From Paenibacillus antri (lineage in GTDB: Bacteria; Bacillota; Bacilli; Paenibacillales; YIM-B00363), in contig NZ_VCIW01000005.1 in the NCBI RefSeq assembly GCF_005765165.1, positions 305,550 through 369,549 of the forward strand: a DNA stretch of 64,000 nt. Reading direction: 5' to 3'. A program made the position numbers and the translations under genes. The notes beneath the pieces are model-generated. The model saw only the letters and a list, made by a program, of their open reading frames with translations, was not told where the DNA came from and searched no databases. Below are positions 26,826 through 37,121 of this stretch, piece after piece. Every line of letters begins with the position of its first letter. Position 1 is the first letter of the stretch.

Positions 26826-28514
26826 ATGACCGAAAACCAAAACGCGGAAAAAGATTTGTTCCTTACGAGAAGGAAATTGTTGACGTCGATCGGGATGTTC
26901 GGCGTCGCCGCCGCTGCGGCCGGATTGGCCGGAGTCGCTCAAGCGGCGGAGGACGTCCAAGGAATCGGTGGCGAAAACTCGGAAAAGAAGAAGGATAATG
27001 CCGAAAGGCAGCTTCCGACGATCAACGTCGCCGAGTTGCGCGCCGTGAATACGACGCCCTCGCCGAACACGGTCTACTATGTAACGGACAAGGGACAAGA
27101 AGGCGTATTCGCGTACGATCAGACGGATGTAACGTCTCAAGACAATACGGGGACGATTCTCGTTACGGCGTCCGGGGCCAGATTCAAGCGGGTTTACGAA
27201 GGCGGTCTCAATATTAAGTGGTTCGGTGCGACAGGAGACGGCGTAACGGACGACACGGCGGCGATTCAGCAGTGCGCGAACGCGGCGCAAACCGGGACGG
27301 TGTATATTCCCGCAGGAGTGTTTAAGGTAACGTCGACCGTAATCATTCCTGAACTGACGTCGATTCAGGGCACGGGCTACGCCTCACAATTGTTAGGTTC
27401 CGCCTGCGATTGCTTGACGTTCACGGTCTCCAACGGACTATCGCCGGTCGTGGTCGAGAAGTTCGCTATATTCGGCAGCGATGCGACGAATTATACGGCC
27501 ATTAACGTGCCGGGTACGGCTCAACTGCAGCGAACGACGGGCATTACCTTTTCCAATATTTACATAGCTTACTACGGTACCGGCATGAGCTTGCGCGGCG
27601 TATGGCATTCCAGAGTATACGGATGTTACATGAACGATGTCTGGAACGGCATCAAGGTGATCGGACAAAGCGTGAAGAACGTGATCGACAGCTGCCAGAT
27701 TATACGAGGCGGCGGTACGATTACGGGAAGCGGCGATTCTATGGCGATCTACGTTGACGCTACGTTCGATTACGAACCCGGGGGGACTACGGAGCACAGG
27801 CCGGAAGACCTCGTCATCACGAAGACGCTCACATTCGGCTTCGATATGGGCGTGAACTGGGTTCGATGCCTATATGGCGTCATTACCGAGTGCGATTTCG
27901 ACTATTGCCGAAAATACGGGATTAACTATTTGACGACGGAAGGCGGCCTCACGATCAGCAATAACTGGATCGCGCTGACGGAGGGAGCGGCTTTATATGG
28001 AATTTACGCGGGCAATTTCGGCGTACCCGGCTCCCTCGCATCCTGCCGAATCGAGCATAACACGATCGGTCATTACGGCGGTACGAATACGCAAGCGATC
28101 GGGATCAGCATCGGCTGGAATCAGAACAATACGACGATCGAAGGCAACTTTATCTCCGGCATGGTAGGGTACGATATTCTAGTAGATTTTGTCGAGAATG
28201 CCCACATCTCCGGCAATCGACTAGCGTCCGATGTAGCGACGTCGATTCGAGTCGTCAGCAACAAGCATCCGGTGTTCATCAACGGAAACCATGCGAAAGG
28301 CTCCATTGAATATGATCCGAATATCGACCAACTCTCGTTCAACGGCCAATATGTCAAAAACTCCGTCCCGGCTAGCGGAACATGGCGGAGAGGGGACACG
28401 GTATACAATACCGAGCCCGTGTTGATGAACGACAGGTATCTTATCGGTTGGTACCGATTAACGGACGGCACCGGGAACGCGCTTGGAACGGATTGGATCG
28501 AGATGAAAAGCTGA
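26826..28514 (+). CDS. Tat-exported right-handed beta-helix (pectate-lyase-superfamily) protein
   Basis: This 562-residue protein has a twin-arginine signal (TRRKLLTSIGMFGVAAAAAG, then cleavage near VAQA). It is followed by a pectate-lyase-3-type start (IKWFGATGDGVTDDTAAIQQ) and repeated parallel beta-helix coils (GITFSNIYIAYYGTGMSLRG; ITECDFDYCRKYGIN). It acts outside the membrane on a polysaccharide, as a lyase or glycosidase. Catalytic residues cannot be fixed by eye. It ends the dehydrogenase-esterase operon, before a terminator. Confidence 0.83.
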   Translation: MTENQNAEKDLFLTRRKLLTSIGMFGVAAAAAGLAGVAQAAEDVQGIGGENSEKKKDNAERQLPTINVAELRAVNTTPSPNTVYYVTDKGQEGVFAYDQTDVTSQDNTGTILVTASGARFKRVYEGGLNIKWFGATGDGVTDDTAAIQQCANAAQTGTVYIPAGVFKVTSTVIIPELTSIQGTGYASQLLGSACDCLTFTVSNGLSPVVVEKFAIFGSDATNYTAINVPGTAQLQRTTGITFSNIYIAYYGTGMSLRGVWHSRVYGCYMNDVWNGIKVIGQSVKNVIDSCQIIRGGGTITGSGDSMAIYVDATFDYEPGGTTEHRPEDLVITKTLTFGFDMGVNWVRCLYGVITECDFDYCRKYGINYLTTEGGLTISNNWIALTEGAALYGIYAGNFGVPGSLASCRIEHNTIGHYGGTNTQAIGISIGWNQNNTTIEGNFISGMVGYDILVDFVENAHISGNRLASDVATSIRVVSNKHPVFINGNHAKGSIEYDPNIDQLSFNGQYVKNSVPASGTWRRGDTVYNTEPVLMNDRYLIGWYRLTDGTGNALGTDWIEMKS

Positions 28515-28585
28515 CGTCGGGTTCCCGTCGGGGAAGAGCAGGTCGCAGCTGACGAGAAAGTGAACGCGCTGCAGAAATCATAAGA

Positions 28586-28624
28586 TTTCCAAGGTCGACG
28601 GCGAGTTGCCGTCGGCCTTTCGTT
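28586..28624 (+). terminator. Rho-independent terminator
   Basis: AAGGTCGACGGC pairs with GCCGTCGGCCTT around GAGTT, followed by TCGTTAT. Confidence 0.75.
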
Positions 28625-28730
28625 ATAAATTAACCATGGGAACAATTAACGGGTTAAATATCAATTGCTAACGAAAATTGCTATTGTACAAGTAAATAGC
28701 GATGAGCAACGCGTAGGGAGGTTTCGCCGA

Positions 28731-30512
28731 ATGCCGATGTCCTGGAAGCGCGTGAAGGCGCGGTTGAATCAGTCCATTTTCAGCAGAATGGTCGTCACGT
28801 TCCTTCTCATTATCACTCCATTATATGTGCTTAGCATTGAAGTATATAAATGGGCGATCGAGACGCAGAAGCAGGATATTTCGAACACGATGCTCTCTCA
28901 AGTCGATTTTTACGTCGACAATTTCGAGAAGGAAATTCAAAGGATCAAGCTGCTCCAGTTTTACAGCACGAACGATCTAAATTTACAGTTATTGGCCTAC
29001 CAGCCCGACTCGGTGGACGACTACGATAAGACGGTTGCGGTGACGCAGTTTCAACAATATTTGAAAGCGGTTGCCAGCAGCAGCTCGTATATTAAAAGCG
29101 TTAGTGCCTATTTTCCTACCATGAACCGAGTCGTTACTTCGGCGACCTTCGAGAGCTCTATTCCGAGAGACGAATTTAAGGTGTTAGATACGAATTCTTA
29201 TTATTCGATAGACGCGCAAATGATTTACTGGAACAGCCGGATCTTCTTAAGCGTGTCGAATTTGTCGAATACGCCATTAGAGGCGAACGCGGGGAAGCGC
29301 ACGCCTGCGTACATCATCGGCGTAGAGCTCGATCAGAAGACTCTGGAGAACGCTCTGAAGCAGTTCAACGATTACGAAAACGGCGGAGCCGTCATGATCG
29401 ACCGCGACGCGAAGTTCGAGCTTGCGAGCACGAACCGAACGGAGACGAACCTGGAGATGATGAGCTATATCCGGAAAGCCGTCGCAGTCGAGAAGAGCGG
29501 TTCCTTTAATATCGAAATCGCGGGAGAGACGTATTGGGCCGTCTATACGAGCTCCGATTATCTCGGTCTTACTCTGTGCAAATTTATCCCCGAACGCGAA
29601 GTGCTGAAAAACTTCCAGAAATACTCTTACTGGCTTTGGGTGTTTACCGCGACGTCCGTGCTGCTGATTTTGCTATATTCCTTTTCTACGTATCGATTGA
29701 TTTACAAGCCTCTGTCCATTCTCGTGAAAGCGTTCCGGAAAATGGAGAGAGGGGAAATGGAAGCTTCCATCACGCATCAAACCCACGATGAGTTCCGCTA
29801 TTTATACGGCGCGTTCAATACGATGGTGTACAAAGTCAACACGCTGATCGAACAGGTATATAAACAAAAAATTCTCGCGCAGCATGCGCAGCTGAAGCAG
29901 CTGCAGACGCAAATCATCCCTCACTTCCTTTATAACAGCTACTTTATTTTGCACCGTATGGTCATTGACGAAGACAATGACCATGCGGCCCGATTTTCCC
30001 AGCTGCTCGGCAATTACCTGAAATTCATCACCCGGAGCGGCGAGGATGAGGTCATGCTGGACAGGGAGGTCGAGCATGCGCGAATCTATACGGAAATTGT
30101 AGGCATGCGCTTCGCCAATCGGCTGTCGCTCCGCTTCGAGGAACCCCCGCAAGCGTGCAAGCGCATCAAAGTTCCCCGACTCGTTATCCAGCCGATCATC
30201 GAGAACGCATTGGAGCACGGGCTTACGCATACGGCGAGCGGCGGGGTGTTGAATATTTCATTTTCCGAATCGGAGGGGGCGTTGGACGTGATCGTCGAGG
30301 ATAACGGGACGGGGTTGACCGACGAAAGGTTGGAGCGGCTGTGCGAATCCTTGAACGAAAAACCCGGCATGGACGACGTCGAAACGACAGGCATTCAAAA
30401 CATCCACCGGAGGCTGCGGTACCGGTTCGGCGCCGGCAGCGGATTGTTGCTGTCCCGAAGCGAGTTCGGAGGATTAAAGGCGGTGATTCGCGTTGCACAT
30501 GGCGATGTATAA
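28731..30512 (+). CDS. YesM-type sensor histidine kinase
   Basis: This kinase of about 593 residues has a transmembrane helix near residues 15-35, an extracellular sensor region to about 290 and a second helix near 300-320. HAMP follows, then the His_kinase H-box QIIPHFLYN (phospho-His near 397), N-box IIENALEHG near 488 and G-box VEDNGTGL. ATG 28731 follows TAGGGAGGT; upstream starts are less likely. It overlaps the response regulator by 14 bases. YesM-like kinases sense extracellular oligosaccharide, often through the partner lipoprotein. Confidence 0.92.
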   Translation: MPMSWKRVKARLNQSIFSRMVVTFLLIITPLYVLSIEVYKWAIETQKQDISNTMLSQVDFYVDNFEKEIQRIKLLQFYSTNDLNLQLLAYQPDSVDDYDKTVAVTQFQQYLKAVASSSSYIKSVSAYFPTMNRVVTSATFESSIPRDEFKVLDTNSYYSIDAQMIYWNSRIFLSVSNLSNTPLEANAGKRTPAYIIGVELDQKTLENALKQFNDYENGGAVMIDRDAKFELASTNRTETNLEMMSYIRKAVAVEKSGSFNIEIAGETYWAVYTSSDYLGLTLCKFIPEREVLKNFQKYSYWLWVFTATSVLLILLYSFSTYRLIYKPLSILVKAFRKMERGEMEASITHQTHDEFRYLYGAFNTMVYKVNTLIEQVYKQKILAQHAQLKQLQTQIIPHFLYNSYFILHRMVIDEDNDHAARFSQLLGNYLKFITRSGEDEVMLDREVEHARIYTEIVGMRFANRLSLRFEEPPQACKRIKVPRLVIQPIIENALEHGLTHTASGGVLNISFSESEGALDVIVEDNGTGLTDERLERLCESLNEKPGMDDVETTGIQNIHRRLRYRFGAGSGLLLSRSEFGGLKAVIRVAHGDV

Positions 30513-32154
30513 GCTGTTAATCGTGGACGACGAGCAGTTGATCGTGGATTGGTTGTACCGGCTGTTCGGCGGCTTACCGCGATTGAACTTGGATATTTAC
30601 CGGGCGTATTCGGGGGAACAAGCCATGCATTGGCTGAACCGGACGAAAATCGATGTCGTGCTTACCGATATCCACATGCCGGGCATGGACGGCATGCGGC
30701 TGCTCGAAAACATCAAGAGCCGATGGCCCGACTGCAAGGTCGTATTTTTAACCGGATACAACCAATTCGAGTATGTGTATACGGCGATTAAGCACGACGG
30801 GGTGAGCTATTTATTGAAAACGGAAACCGACGAAGAAATCGTCGGCTCGGTCGAAAAAGCGATCGCGGAAGTAGAAAGAAGTTTCCGGGACGCGGAGCGG
30901 CTGGACAAGGTGAATCAGCAGGTCAACAAAGCGATTCCGCTGCTTCAGAAACAATATTTAAGTCATTTGCTCTGGGGGGATCAGGCGTTGCTTCCGGTGA
31001 CGCAGGCGCAGTTAGACGATGCGGAGCTCCCGCTTCGGGCGGATCTTCCCGTCCTTGCGCTGCTCGGGCGAATGGACCATTATTCGGGACAATCGAACCG
31101 GCCAGAAAGAAATCGCCTGATCTACACCGTGAGGAGCGTAATCGAGGACGTGGCGTTTGAGCGGATGCATACCGCGTTCGTTCATGAGGAGCCGTACTTC
31201 ATCTGGTTGTTCCAGCCCTCGGCGTCCGTTTCCGACTGGGAACAGGCGTGTCTGTACGTGAGGGAGATGCTGGACACCGCGCAGAGAATATGCGCGGAAT
31301 CGCTCCATGTCGGTATGTCTTTCGCGCTGGGCAAGGGTACATGCGAATGGGGGATGGTCGCAGCGAAGGCGGAAGGGTTAAAGCGGCTGCTTAACTTCCG
31401 AATCGGTCCGAGCGGCGGCGTCATCGCGACCGAAGGCGACCCCGGCTCCGACGAATTCGACGGCAGCGGCTCCTACGGTCCGCCTCGGCCGGACAGTACC
31501 CTTTTGATCCAGCTGAACCGAATCGGGAAGCTCGCCAGCGCCTTGGAACGTGGGGACAAGGAAGAATTTTTCGACACGTTTTCCGAAGTCGCGGATTACT
31601 TAAAGGGGGTTCGCAATATACGGTACGCCCCTGCGTCAGAGGTGTATCTTTCGCTTTCCTTAAAGCTGATCTCGTATATCAACCGTTGGGGATTGGCTGA
31701 AACCCAGTTATGGCCCGGAGGGTTGGAACGGCTGACCCGGCTCGAATTCGACAGCTGGGCGGACGCGACCGATGAGTTGCGCGCCGTCGCGGAACAAATT
31801 TTCACGGTGCAAGCGCGCCATCTTGAGAACAGGGAAAGGGACACGATCCTGCGTGTACAGAAGTACATTTTCGAGCATCTGTCGGAGGACATTTCGTTGG
31901 TGAAGCTTGGGGAGCTGACTCATTTCAATCCGTCTTATTTATCTCGGTTGTTCAAACAAGTGACCGGGACTAACATTTCGGATCTGATTCATCAAGCTCG
32001 AATCGATAAGGCGAAGGAGCTGCTCGGCAATACCGCCATGAAAATCCAAGACGTATCGGCAGCCGTCGGATTCGACTCTCCGGCGTATTTCGCTAAGTTT
32101 TTCAAGAAATCGACTCAGATGACGCCGCAAGAATACCGCGACTCCGTTACATAA
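30499..32154 (+). CDS. YesN-type response regulator with AraC output domain
   Basis: This protein of about 551 residues has a receiver domain (KLLIVDDEQ, phospho-acceptor Asp near 55 in VLTDIHMPG, Lys in LLKTETDEE), a long middle region, and a C-terminal AraC DNA-binding domain (SLVKLGELTHFNPSYLSRLF; IQDVSAAVGFDSPAYFAKFF). The start at 30499 overlaps the kinase and is probably translationally coupled; 30493 (TTG) or 30505 are alternatives. It is expected to activate the ABC transporter genes just downstream. Confidence 0.91.
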   Translation: MAMYKLLIVDDEQLIVDWLYRLFGGLPRLNLDIYRAYSGEQAMHWLNRTKIDVVLTDIHMPGMDGMRLLENIKSRWPDCKVVFLTGYNQFEYVYTAIKHDGVSYLLKTETDEEIVGSVEKAIAEVERSFRDAERLDKVNQQVNKAIPLLQKQYLSHLLWGDQALLPVTQAQLDDAELPLRADLPVLALLGRMDHYSGQSNRPERNRLIYTVRSVIEDVAFERMHTAFVHEEPYFIWLFQPSASVSDWEQACLYVREMLDTAQRICAESLHVGMSFALGKGTCEWGMVAAKAEGLKRLLNFRIGPSGGVIATEGDPGSDEFDGSGSYGPPRPDSTLLIQLNRIGKLASALERGDKEEFFDTFSEVADYLKGVRNIRYAPASEVYLSLSLKLISYINRWGLAETQLWPGGLERLTRLEFDSWADATDELRAVAEQIFTVQARHLENRERDTILRVQKYIFEHLSEDISLVKLGELTHFNPSYLSRLFKQVTGTNISDLIHQARIDKAKELLGNTAMKIQDVSAAVGFDSPAYFAKFFKKSTQMTPQEYRDSVT

Positions 32155-32199
32155 ATGAAAACAAGTAAACAGAACGCTCGAAAGTAAAGAACGTCATAT

Positions 32200-32213
32200 A
32201 TAAAACGCTTACA
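32200..32213. promoter_or_regulatory. Candidate cre (CcpA) site upstream of ABC transporter
   Basis: ATAAAACGCTTACA matches the cre consensus TGWAARCGYTWNCW at 12 of 14 positions. It is 62 bases before the lipoprotein start, suggesting carbon catabolite control in addition to the two-component system. Confidence 0.45.
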
Positions 32214-32274
32214 TTCATTTTTATAATTGGACCAAGAGGCCTCAAGACGTATTTAAGAATCTAGGAGGAATGGT

Positions 32275-33966
32275 ATGAAGCTACGGCGCAACGCAAGATC
32301 GATCACGTTACCGCTCGCCGCTCTCGCAATCGCGACGGCCGCTTGCAGCACAGGCTCTTCGACCGGGGAAGAACCGACTCCGCCCGGCGGCGCCTCCGAG
32401 CCGTCCGCCGTTCCCGCAAGCGGTCCTCTAGATCCGTTCGAACCGGAAATTACGCTCACGAGCGTTAGGGCGGACCTCGGCACCAACTACAAATACGATC
32501 AAGGCGAGACGATCGACAACAACATATGGATTCAGGAATACAAGGAGAAGCTCGGCATTAACCTGTCGTATCAATGGGTCGTTCCGTCCGACCAATACCA
32601 ACAGAAGTTCGGCGTCGCGCTCGCGTCGAACGATCTGCCGGACGTGCTTGACGTCGACATTAAGAACCTCAAGCTTCTGACGGAGAACGACGTCATCGCC
32701 GATCTCACCGACGTCTACGAGCAATACGCCACGCCGCTGACCAAGAGCGTGATCGAAGGCGACGGCGGGCTCATGCTAGGGACGGCGAAAATCGGCGGCA
32801 AGCTGATGGCGATCCCGGAAACGCTTTCGATGCTGGACAACGTCGAAATGATCTGGATTCGCAAAGACTGGCTCGAAAAGCTCAATTTGCCGGTCCCGAC
32901 GACGATGGACGAACTGGTGAAGACAGCCGAAGCGTTCGTGACGCAGGACCCTGACGGGAACGGCCAAGCCGACACATACGGTTTCGCCTTCAATAAGGAC
33001 GCCGTCCTCGGAACCGTTACCGGGTGGGCGGACATCGCACCGATCTTCTACGCGTTCCACGCGTATCCGAACGGCTGGATCAAGGACGATACGGGCAATC
33101 TCGTCAGCGGTACGATTCAACCTGAAGTGAAGACGACGCTAGCGTTCTTGAATGACTTATACAACCGGAAGATGATCGATCCGGAATTCGGCGTCAAAGA
33201 CGGCACGAAAGTGGCCGAGTCGACGACGGCGGGGAAAATCGGCATCGCGTACGGAGCTATGTGGAACTCGATCTGGCCGCTGAACTCGAGCAAAGAAAAC
33301 GCCGAAGACCCCGGCGAATGGATCCCGATTCCGCCGGTTTCGAGCGACGACAAGCCGGTCCTATCCCTGGTATCCAACCCGGCCGCGAACTACCACGTAG
33401 TCAACAAAAATTTCGAGCATCCGGAAGCATTGATCAAAATGATCAACCTTTGGGTTGAAAACACGATCGGTCCGAACGCGAACAACGACAAGTACGGCAC
33501 GACGTTGGAAGGCAAGGAAGTATTCAAGATGTCCATGTTCCGGGTGTGGAAGCCGAAGCAAAACCTAGAAAGCTTCCAGGCGGTTCGGGGAGCGTTGGAG
33601 AAGAAAGATCCGACCGGGCTGAACAGCACCGACAAATCGAACTATGAAAAGGTGCTCGCGTACGAAGGCGGCGACGTCAAAAGCTGGGGGTACGCTTCCG
33701 TGTTCGGACCGGGAGGCTCGCAATCGATTCTGGAGCAAATCGATCAAAACAACCTTATGATTTTCAACGAATTTTATGGCGCGCCGACCCAATCGATGAT
33801 CGACAAAGGCGCGACGCTAGGCAAGATGCAAAGCGAAACGTTCCTGAAAATTATTATGGGGAAGGAGCCGATCGACGAGTTCGACAACTTCGTGGAGCAG
33901 TGGAAAAAGCTGGGCGGAGACGACATTACGAAAGAAGTGAACGAGTGGTACCAATCGAATCAATAA
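32275..33966 (+). CDS. Sugar ABC transporter substrate-binding lipoprotein
   Basis: The 563-residue protein begins with a lipoprotein signal (MKLRRNARSITLPLAALAIA, with TAAC giving acyl-Cys24). It shows the long LplA-type binding-protein layout (YKYDQGETIDNNIWIQEYKE ... IWIRKDWLEKLNLPVPTTMDEL). CUT1 proteins of this size bind oligosaccharides and lack a dedicated ATPase gene in the cluster, usually sharing MsmX-like ATPases. The ATG follows AGGAGGAATGGT. Two permease genes follow directly. Confidence 0.93.
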   Translation: MKLRRNARSITLPLAALAIATAACSTGSSTGEEPTPPGGASEPSAVPASGPLDPFEPEITLTSVRADLGTNYKYDQGETIDNNIWIQEYKEKLGINLSYQWVVPSDQYQQKFGVALASNDLPDVLDVDIKNLKLLTENDVIADLTDVYEQYATPLTKSVIEGDGGLMLGTAKIGGKLMAIPETLSMLDNVEMIWIRKDWLEKLNLPVPTTMDELVKTAEAFVTQDPDGNGQADTYGFAFNKDAVLGTVTGWADIAPIFYAFHAYPNGWIKDDTGNLVSGTIQPEVKTTLAFLNDLYNRKMIDPEFGVKDGTKVAESTTAGKIGIAYGAMWNSIWPLNSSKENAEDPGEWIPIPPVSSDDKPVLSLVSNPAANYHVVNKNFEHPEALIKMINLWVENTIGPNANNDKYGTTLEGKEVFKMSMFRVWKPKQNLESFQAVRGALEKKDPTGLNSTDKSNYEKVLAYEGGDVKSWGYASVFGPGGSQSILEQIDQNNLMIFNEFYGAPTQSMIDKGATLGKMQSETFLKIIMGKEPIDEFDNFVEQWKKLGGDDITKEVNEWYQSNQ

Positions 33967-34062
33967 CTCCGTTGCGGAGCGGGGAAATACAGGGGGGAGT
34001 TGGTGCTGCCGACTTCCCTTTCTTCTCCCCTGCGGACGCGACCGGATCAAGGAGAGATGTCC

Positions 34063-34977
34063 ATGCAGGCTGCAAGAAGGAAGGGGAAGAAGTGGATTCG
34101 GGAATCCCCCCTGCATCTCATGATGGTGCCGGGAATCATCCTGCTTCTGATCTTCAGCTACGGGCCCATGATCGGCGTGATCATGGCGTTCCAACGGTAC
34201 AATGTCGTGAAAGGGTTCTTCGGTTCGGACTGGGTCGGACTCGACAACTTCGAGTTCATCCTGCAAATTCCCGACGTGCGTCAAGTATTTTGGAATACCG
34301 TGTTCATCGCGTTCATGAAAATCGTGGCCGGTTTGATCGTTCCGGTACTGCTCGCCCTGCTCTTGAACGAATTGCGGGCGAAATACGTTAAACGAAGCAT
34401 CCAAACGATCATCTATCTTCCGTACTTTTTGTCTTGGGTGCTCCTCGCCGGCATTTTGATCGATATTTTGTCTCCGTCCGAAGGAATCGTCAATCAATTG
34501 TTATCCTGGTTCGGGATCGAGCCGATTTTCTTCCTCGGGAACGAGGACGTGTTCCCGTACATGCTCGTCACGACGCATGTGTGGAAGGAGGCCGGCTTCG
34601 GCACGATCATTTATTTGGCGGCTTTGACCGGCATCGACCCTACGCTGTACGAAGCCGCGATCGTCGACGGAGCGAATCGTTGGAGACAGACGTGGCACGT
34701 CACGCTGCCCGGCATTCTCCCGATCGTCGTTTTAATGACCGTATTAAGCCTCGGAGGCATTTTAAACGCGGGATTCGATCAAGTGTACAATCTGTACAAC
34801 CCTCTCGTCTACAGCACCGGTGACATTATCGATACCATGGTCTACCGTATGGGACTGATCGAAAATCAATACAGCTTGGCCACGGCGATCGGGCTGTTTA
34901 AATCGGTCATCTCCGTCGTTCTCATCGTCGTATCGTATAAGCTGGCCGACAAATACGCGGGCTATCGCGTGTTATAG
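34063..34977 (+). CDS. ABC transporter permease, LplB-like
   Basis: This 304-residue inner-membrane permease has six predicted helices and the EAA loop (EAAIVDGANRWRQTWHVTLPG). The first helix is MVPGIILLLIFSYGPMIGVI. ATG 34063 lies 7 bases after GGAGAG; the ATG at 34057 is an alternative. It pairs with the permease at 34995 to import the sugar captured by the lipoprotein at 32275. Confidence 0.93.
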   Translation: MQAARRKGKKWIRESPLHLMMVPGIILLLIFSYGPMIGVIMAFQRYNVVKGFFGSDWVGLDNFEFILQIPDVRQVFWNTVFIAFMKIVAGLIVPVLLALLLNELRAKYVKRSIQTIIYLPYFLSWVLLAGILIDILSPSEGIVNQLLSWFGIEPIFFLGNEDVFPYMLVTTHVWKEAGFGTIIYLAALTGIDPTLYEAAIVDGANRWRQTWHVTLPGILPIVVLMTVLSLGGILNAGFDQVYNLYNPLVYSTGDIIDTMVYRMGLIENQYSLATAIGLFKSVISVVLIVVSYKLADKYAGYRVL

Positions 34978-34994
34978 CAGAGGGGGGGGAATCG

Positions 34995-35882
34995 ATGCAA
35001 TACAAGATGTCTTTCGGTCGGTCGGTATTTGTCGCGTTCAATTACATCGTCTTAGTCGGGTTCGCCTTGTTATGCTTGCTGCCCATGGTTCATCTGCTCG
35101 CCATCTCCCTGAGCAGCGGCACGGCGGCGGCGGCAGGGTTCGTCACGCTATGGCCCGTCGACTTCACCTTCAAGGCCTACGAGTACGTAGCGAACAAGCC
35201 GGAGTTCACCCGATCGATGATCGTCTCGTTCCAGCGTGTGCTGATCGGCGTTCCGTTGGATATGCTGCTTACGCTCCTTATTGCGTATCCATTGTCCAAG
35301 GACGCGCGGACGCTCTCTTTCCGTAGAGGGTATATCGTATTTTTCATGATCACGATTTTGTTCGGAGGCGGTCTCATTCCCTGGTATATGGTCATCAAGA
35401 TGACCGGCCTGCTCGACAGTATCTTCGCGCTCATTCTTCCCGGGGCGGTTTCCGTCTTCAACGTCATTTTATTGTTCAACTTCTTCCGGAACTTGCCGAA
35501 GGAGATCGAGGAAGCGGCTTATATCGACGGCGCGGGACACTGGTATACGTTATGGAAAATCTTCGTGCCGTTGTCGATGCCTGCGATCGCTACGTTAATC
35601 CTGTTCACCACCGTAGGCCACTGGAACAGCTGGTTCGACGGCATCATCCTAATGAATCGAACGGAAAATTATCCACTACAAAGCTACCTTCAAACCGTCG
35701 TCGTACAGCAAGGGTTGGAGCGGATGATCACGATTCAGGATACCGCCTTGCTTCAGGAGGTGTCCAACCGGACCAACAAGGCGGCGCAAATCTTTATCGG
35801 CGCCTTGCCGATTCTGCTCGTCTACCCGTTCCTGCAACGTTATTTCATGAGCGGTATCGTGCTCGGCAGCGTCAAGGGGTAA
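34995..35882 (+). CDS. ABC transporter permease, LplC/YtcP-like
   Basis: The 295-residue permease has six helices and an EAA loop (EAAYIDGAGHWYTLWKIFVPLSM). It ends with FLQRYFMSGIVLGSVKG, the usual LplC-type C-terminus. The start is an ATG preceded by GAGGGGGGG, 17 bases after the previous stop. No ATPase gene follows, which is usual for this transporter class. Confidence 0.93.
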   Translation: MQYKMSFGRSVFVAFNYIVLVGFALLCLLPMVHLLAISLSSGTAAAAGFVTLWPVDFTFKAYEYVANKPEFTRSMIVSFQRVLIGVPLDMLLTLLIAYPLSKDARTLSFRRGYIVFFMITILFGGGLIPWYMVIKMTGLLDSIFALILPGAVSVFNVILLFNFFRNLPKEIEEAAYIDGAGHWYTLWKIFVPLSMPAIATLILFTTVGHWNSWFDGIILMNRTENYPLQSYLQTVVVQQGLERMITIQDTALLQEVSNRTNKAAQIFIGALPILLVYPFLQRYFMSGIVLGSVKG

Positions 35883-36079
35883 TGGGAAAGGGAGCTGCAT
35901 TGGGCGGTTCAGAATCCTATGAAGTCAATTCGCAGACCAGTGTCGCGAAATCACAGCAGGAAGAAAAAGCGCCTTCAACGAATAGGCTATTACAGAAGGA
36001 CGATTCTATTTTCACTGACATCCCATGACAAACTTGACGCGTTACATGTATAAGGAAGAGAGCGAGGAGGCGCTTTTTT

Positions 36080-37060
36080 ATGGAAATTCTACGCGTCGGC
36101 ATGATCGGCACCGGAGGCATCGCCGGGTGGCACGCCCGCCAACTGCTGGAGCTCCCCGAAGTTGAAATCGCGGCTTTGGCCGATGTGAATCCGGACAGTC
36201 TCGAACGGTTTACGGAGAAATACGGGCTTCATCGTGCCGCGGCTTATCCGGATTATCAGACGATGTTGGACGATGCCGTGCTGGATGCAGTCATCATCTG
36301 CTCGCCGCATACCGAACATTACCGGCAAGCCCGCGATGTGCTTGACAGGGGGTTGCATGTCCTCATCGAGAAGCCGATGACGTGCACATCGGCGGAGGCG
36401 GAAAACCTCATTCAAGCGGCCGAGCGGTCGGGTAAAATTCTGCAGGTGTCGTATCAGCGCCACTGTCAGCCTGAGTTTCTGTATATTCGAGATACGATCC
36501 GAAGCGGAGAGATCGGGAAGCTGACTTCCATCACCGCCTCGCTCTACCAAGGATGGCGAGAGGGGACCACGAACTCCTGGCGCCAGGATCCTTCGCTCTC
36601 CGGGGGCGGGTTCCTAATGGATTCAGGCAGCCATATTATTGACGTGCTGCTGTGGACCACAGGTCTTACTCCTGTCGAAGTGAAGACACAACTCCACCGG
36701 CAGGGCTCGCCTGTGGAAATCGACACGTTCAGCTCTATCCGTTTTGCCGAAGGCGCTATAGCTGGACTGAACCTCGTCGGGCATGCGCCATGCTGGCATG
36801 AAACCTACGTGTTCATTGGTGAAAAGGGCGGGATTTTCTTTGACAACGGAAAGATCACGCTGCGTAAAGCTGGGGAGGAGCCGGTCGTGCCGAAGCTGCC
36901 GGAGCCTGCGACGAATCAAGACAAAAGCTTTATCGATGCGATTCTTGGCCGCCACGAAGTCATGGTCCCCGGCGAATTCGCGCTCAAAGTCGTGAAATTC
37001 TCCGAAATGGTTTACCAGGCTGCAGGATACGTGCCGGACGTTATGCCTGCGTCCGACTAA
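36080..37060 (+). CDS. Gfo/Idh/MocA family oxidoreductase
   Basis: This NAD(P)-dependent sugar dehydrogenase type protein has 326 residues, with GMIGTGGIAGWHA at the N-terminus, IEKPMT near 95 and GGGFLMDSGSHIID near 175. GAGGAGG precedes the ATG. It is 197 bases from the permease gene and its base composition is similar to the cluster, so it may process the imported sugar. Substrate unknown. Confidence 0.87.
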   Translation: MEILRVGMIGTGGIAGWHARQLLELPEVEIAALADVNPDSLERFTEKYGLHRAAAYPDYQTMLDDAVLDAVIICSPHTEHYRQARDVLDRGLHVLIEKPMTCTSAEAENLIQAAERSGKILQVSYQRHCQPEFLYIRDTIRSGEIGKLTSITASLYQGWREGTTNSWRQDPSLSGGGFLMDSGSHIIDVLLWTTGLTPVEVKTQLHRQGSPVEIDTFSSIRFAEGAIAGLNLVGHAPCWHETYVFIGEKGGIFFDNGKITLRKAGEEPVVPKLPEPATNQDKSFIDAILGRHEVMVPGEFALKVVKFSEMVYQAAGYVPDVMPASD

Positions 37061-37087
37061 GAACTAACAGCATAACCTTGATCACCG

Positions 37088-37117
37088 AAACGCGCCCATG
37101 CCGGCGCGTTTATTTTG
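37088..37117 (+). terminator. Rho-independent terminator
   Basis: AAACGCGCC pairs with GGCGCGTTT around CATGCC, followed by ATTTTG. Confidence 0.75.
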
Positions 37118-37121
37118 ACTT

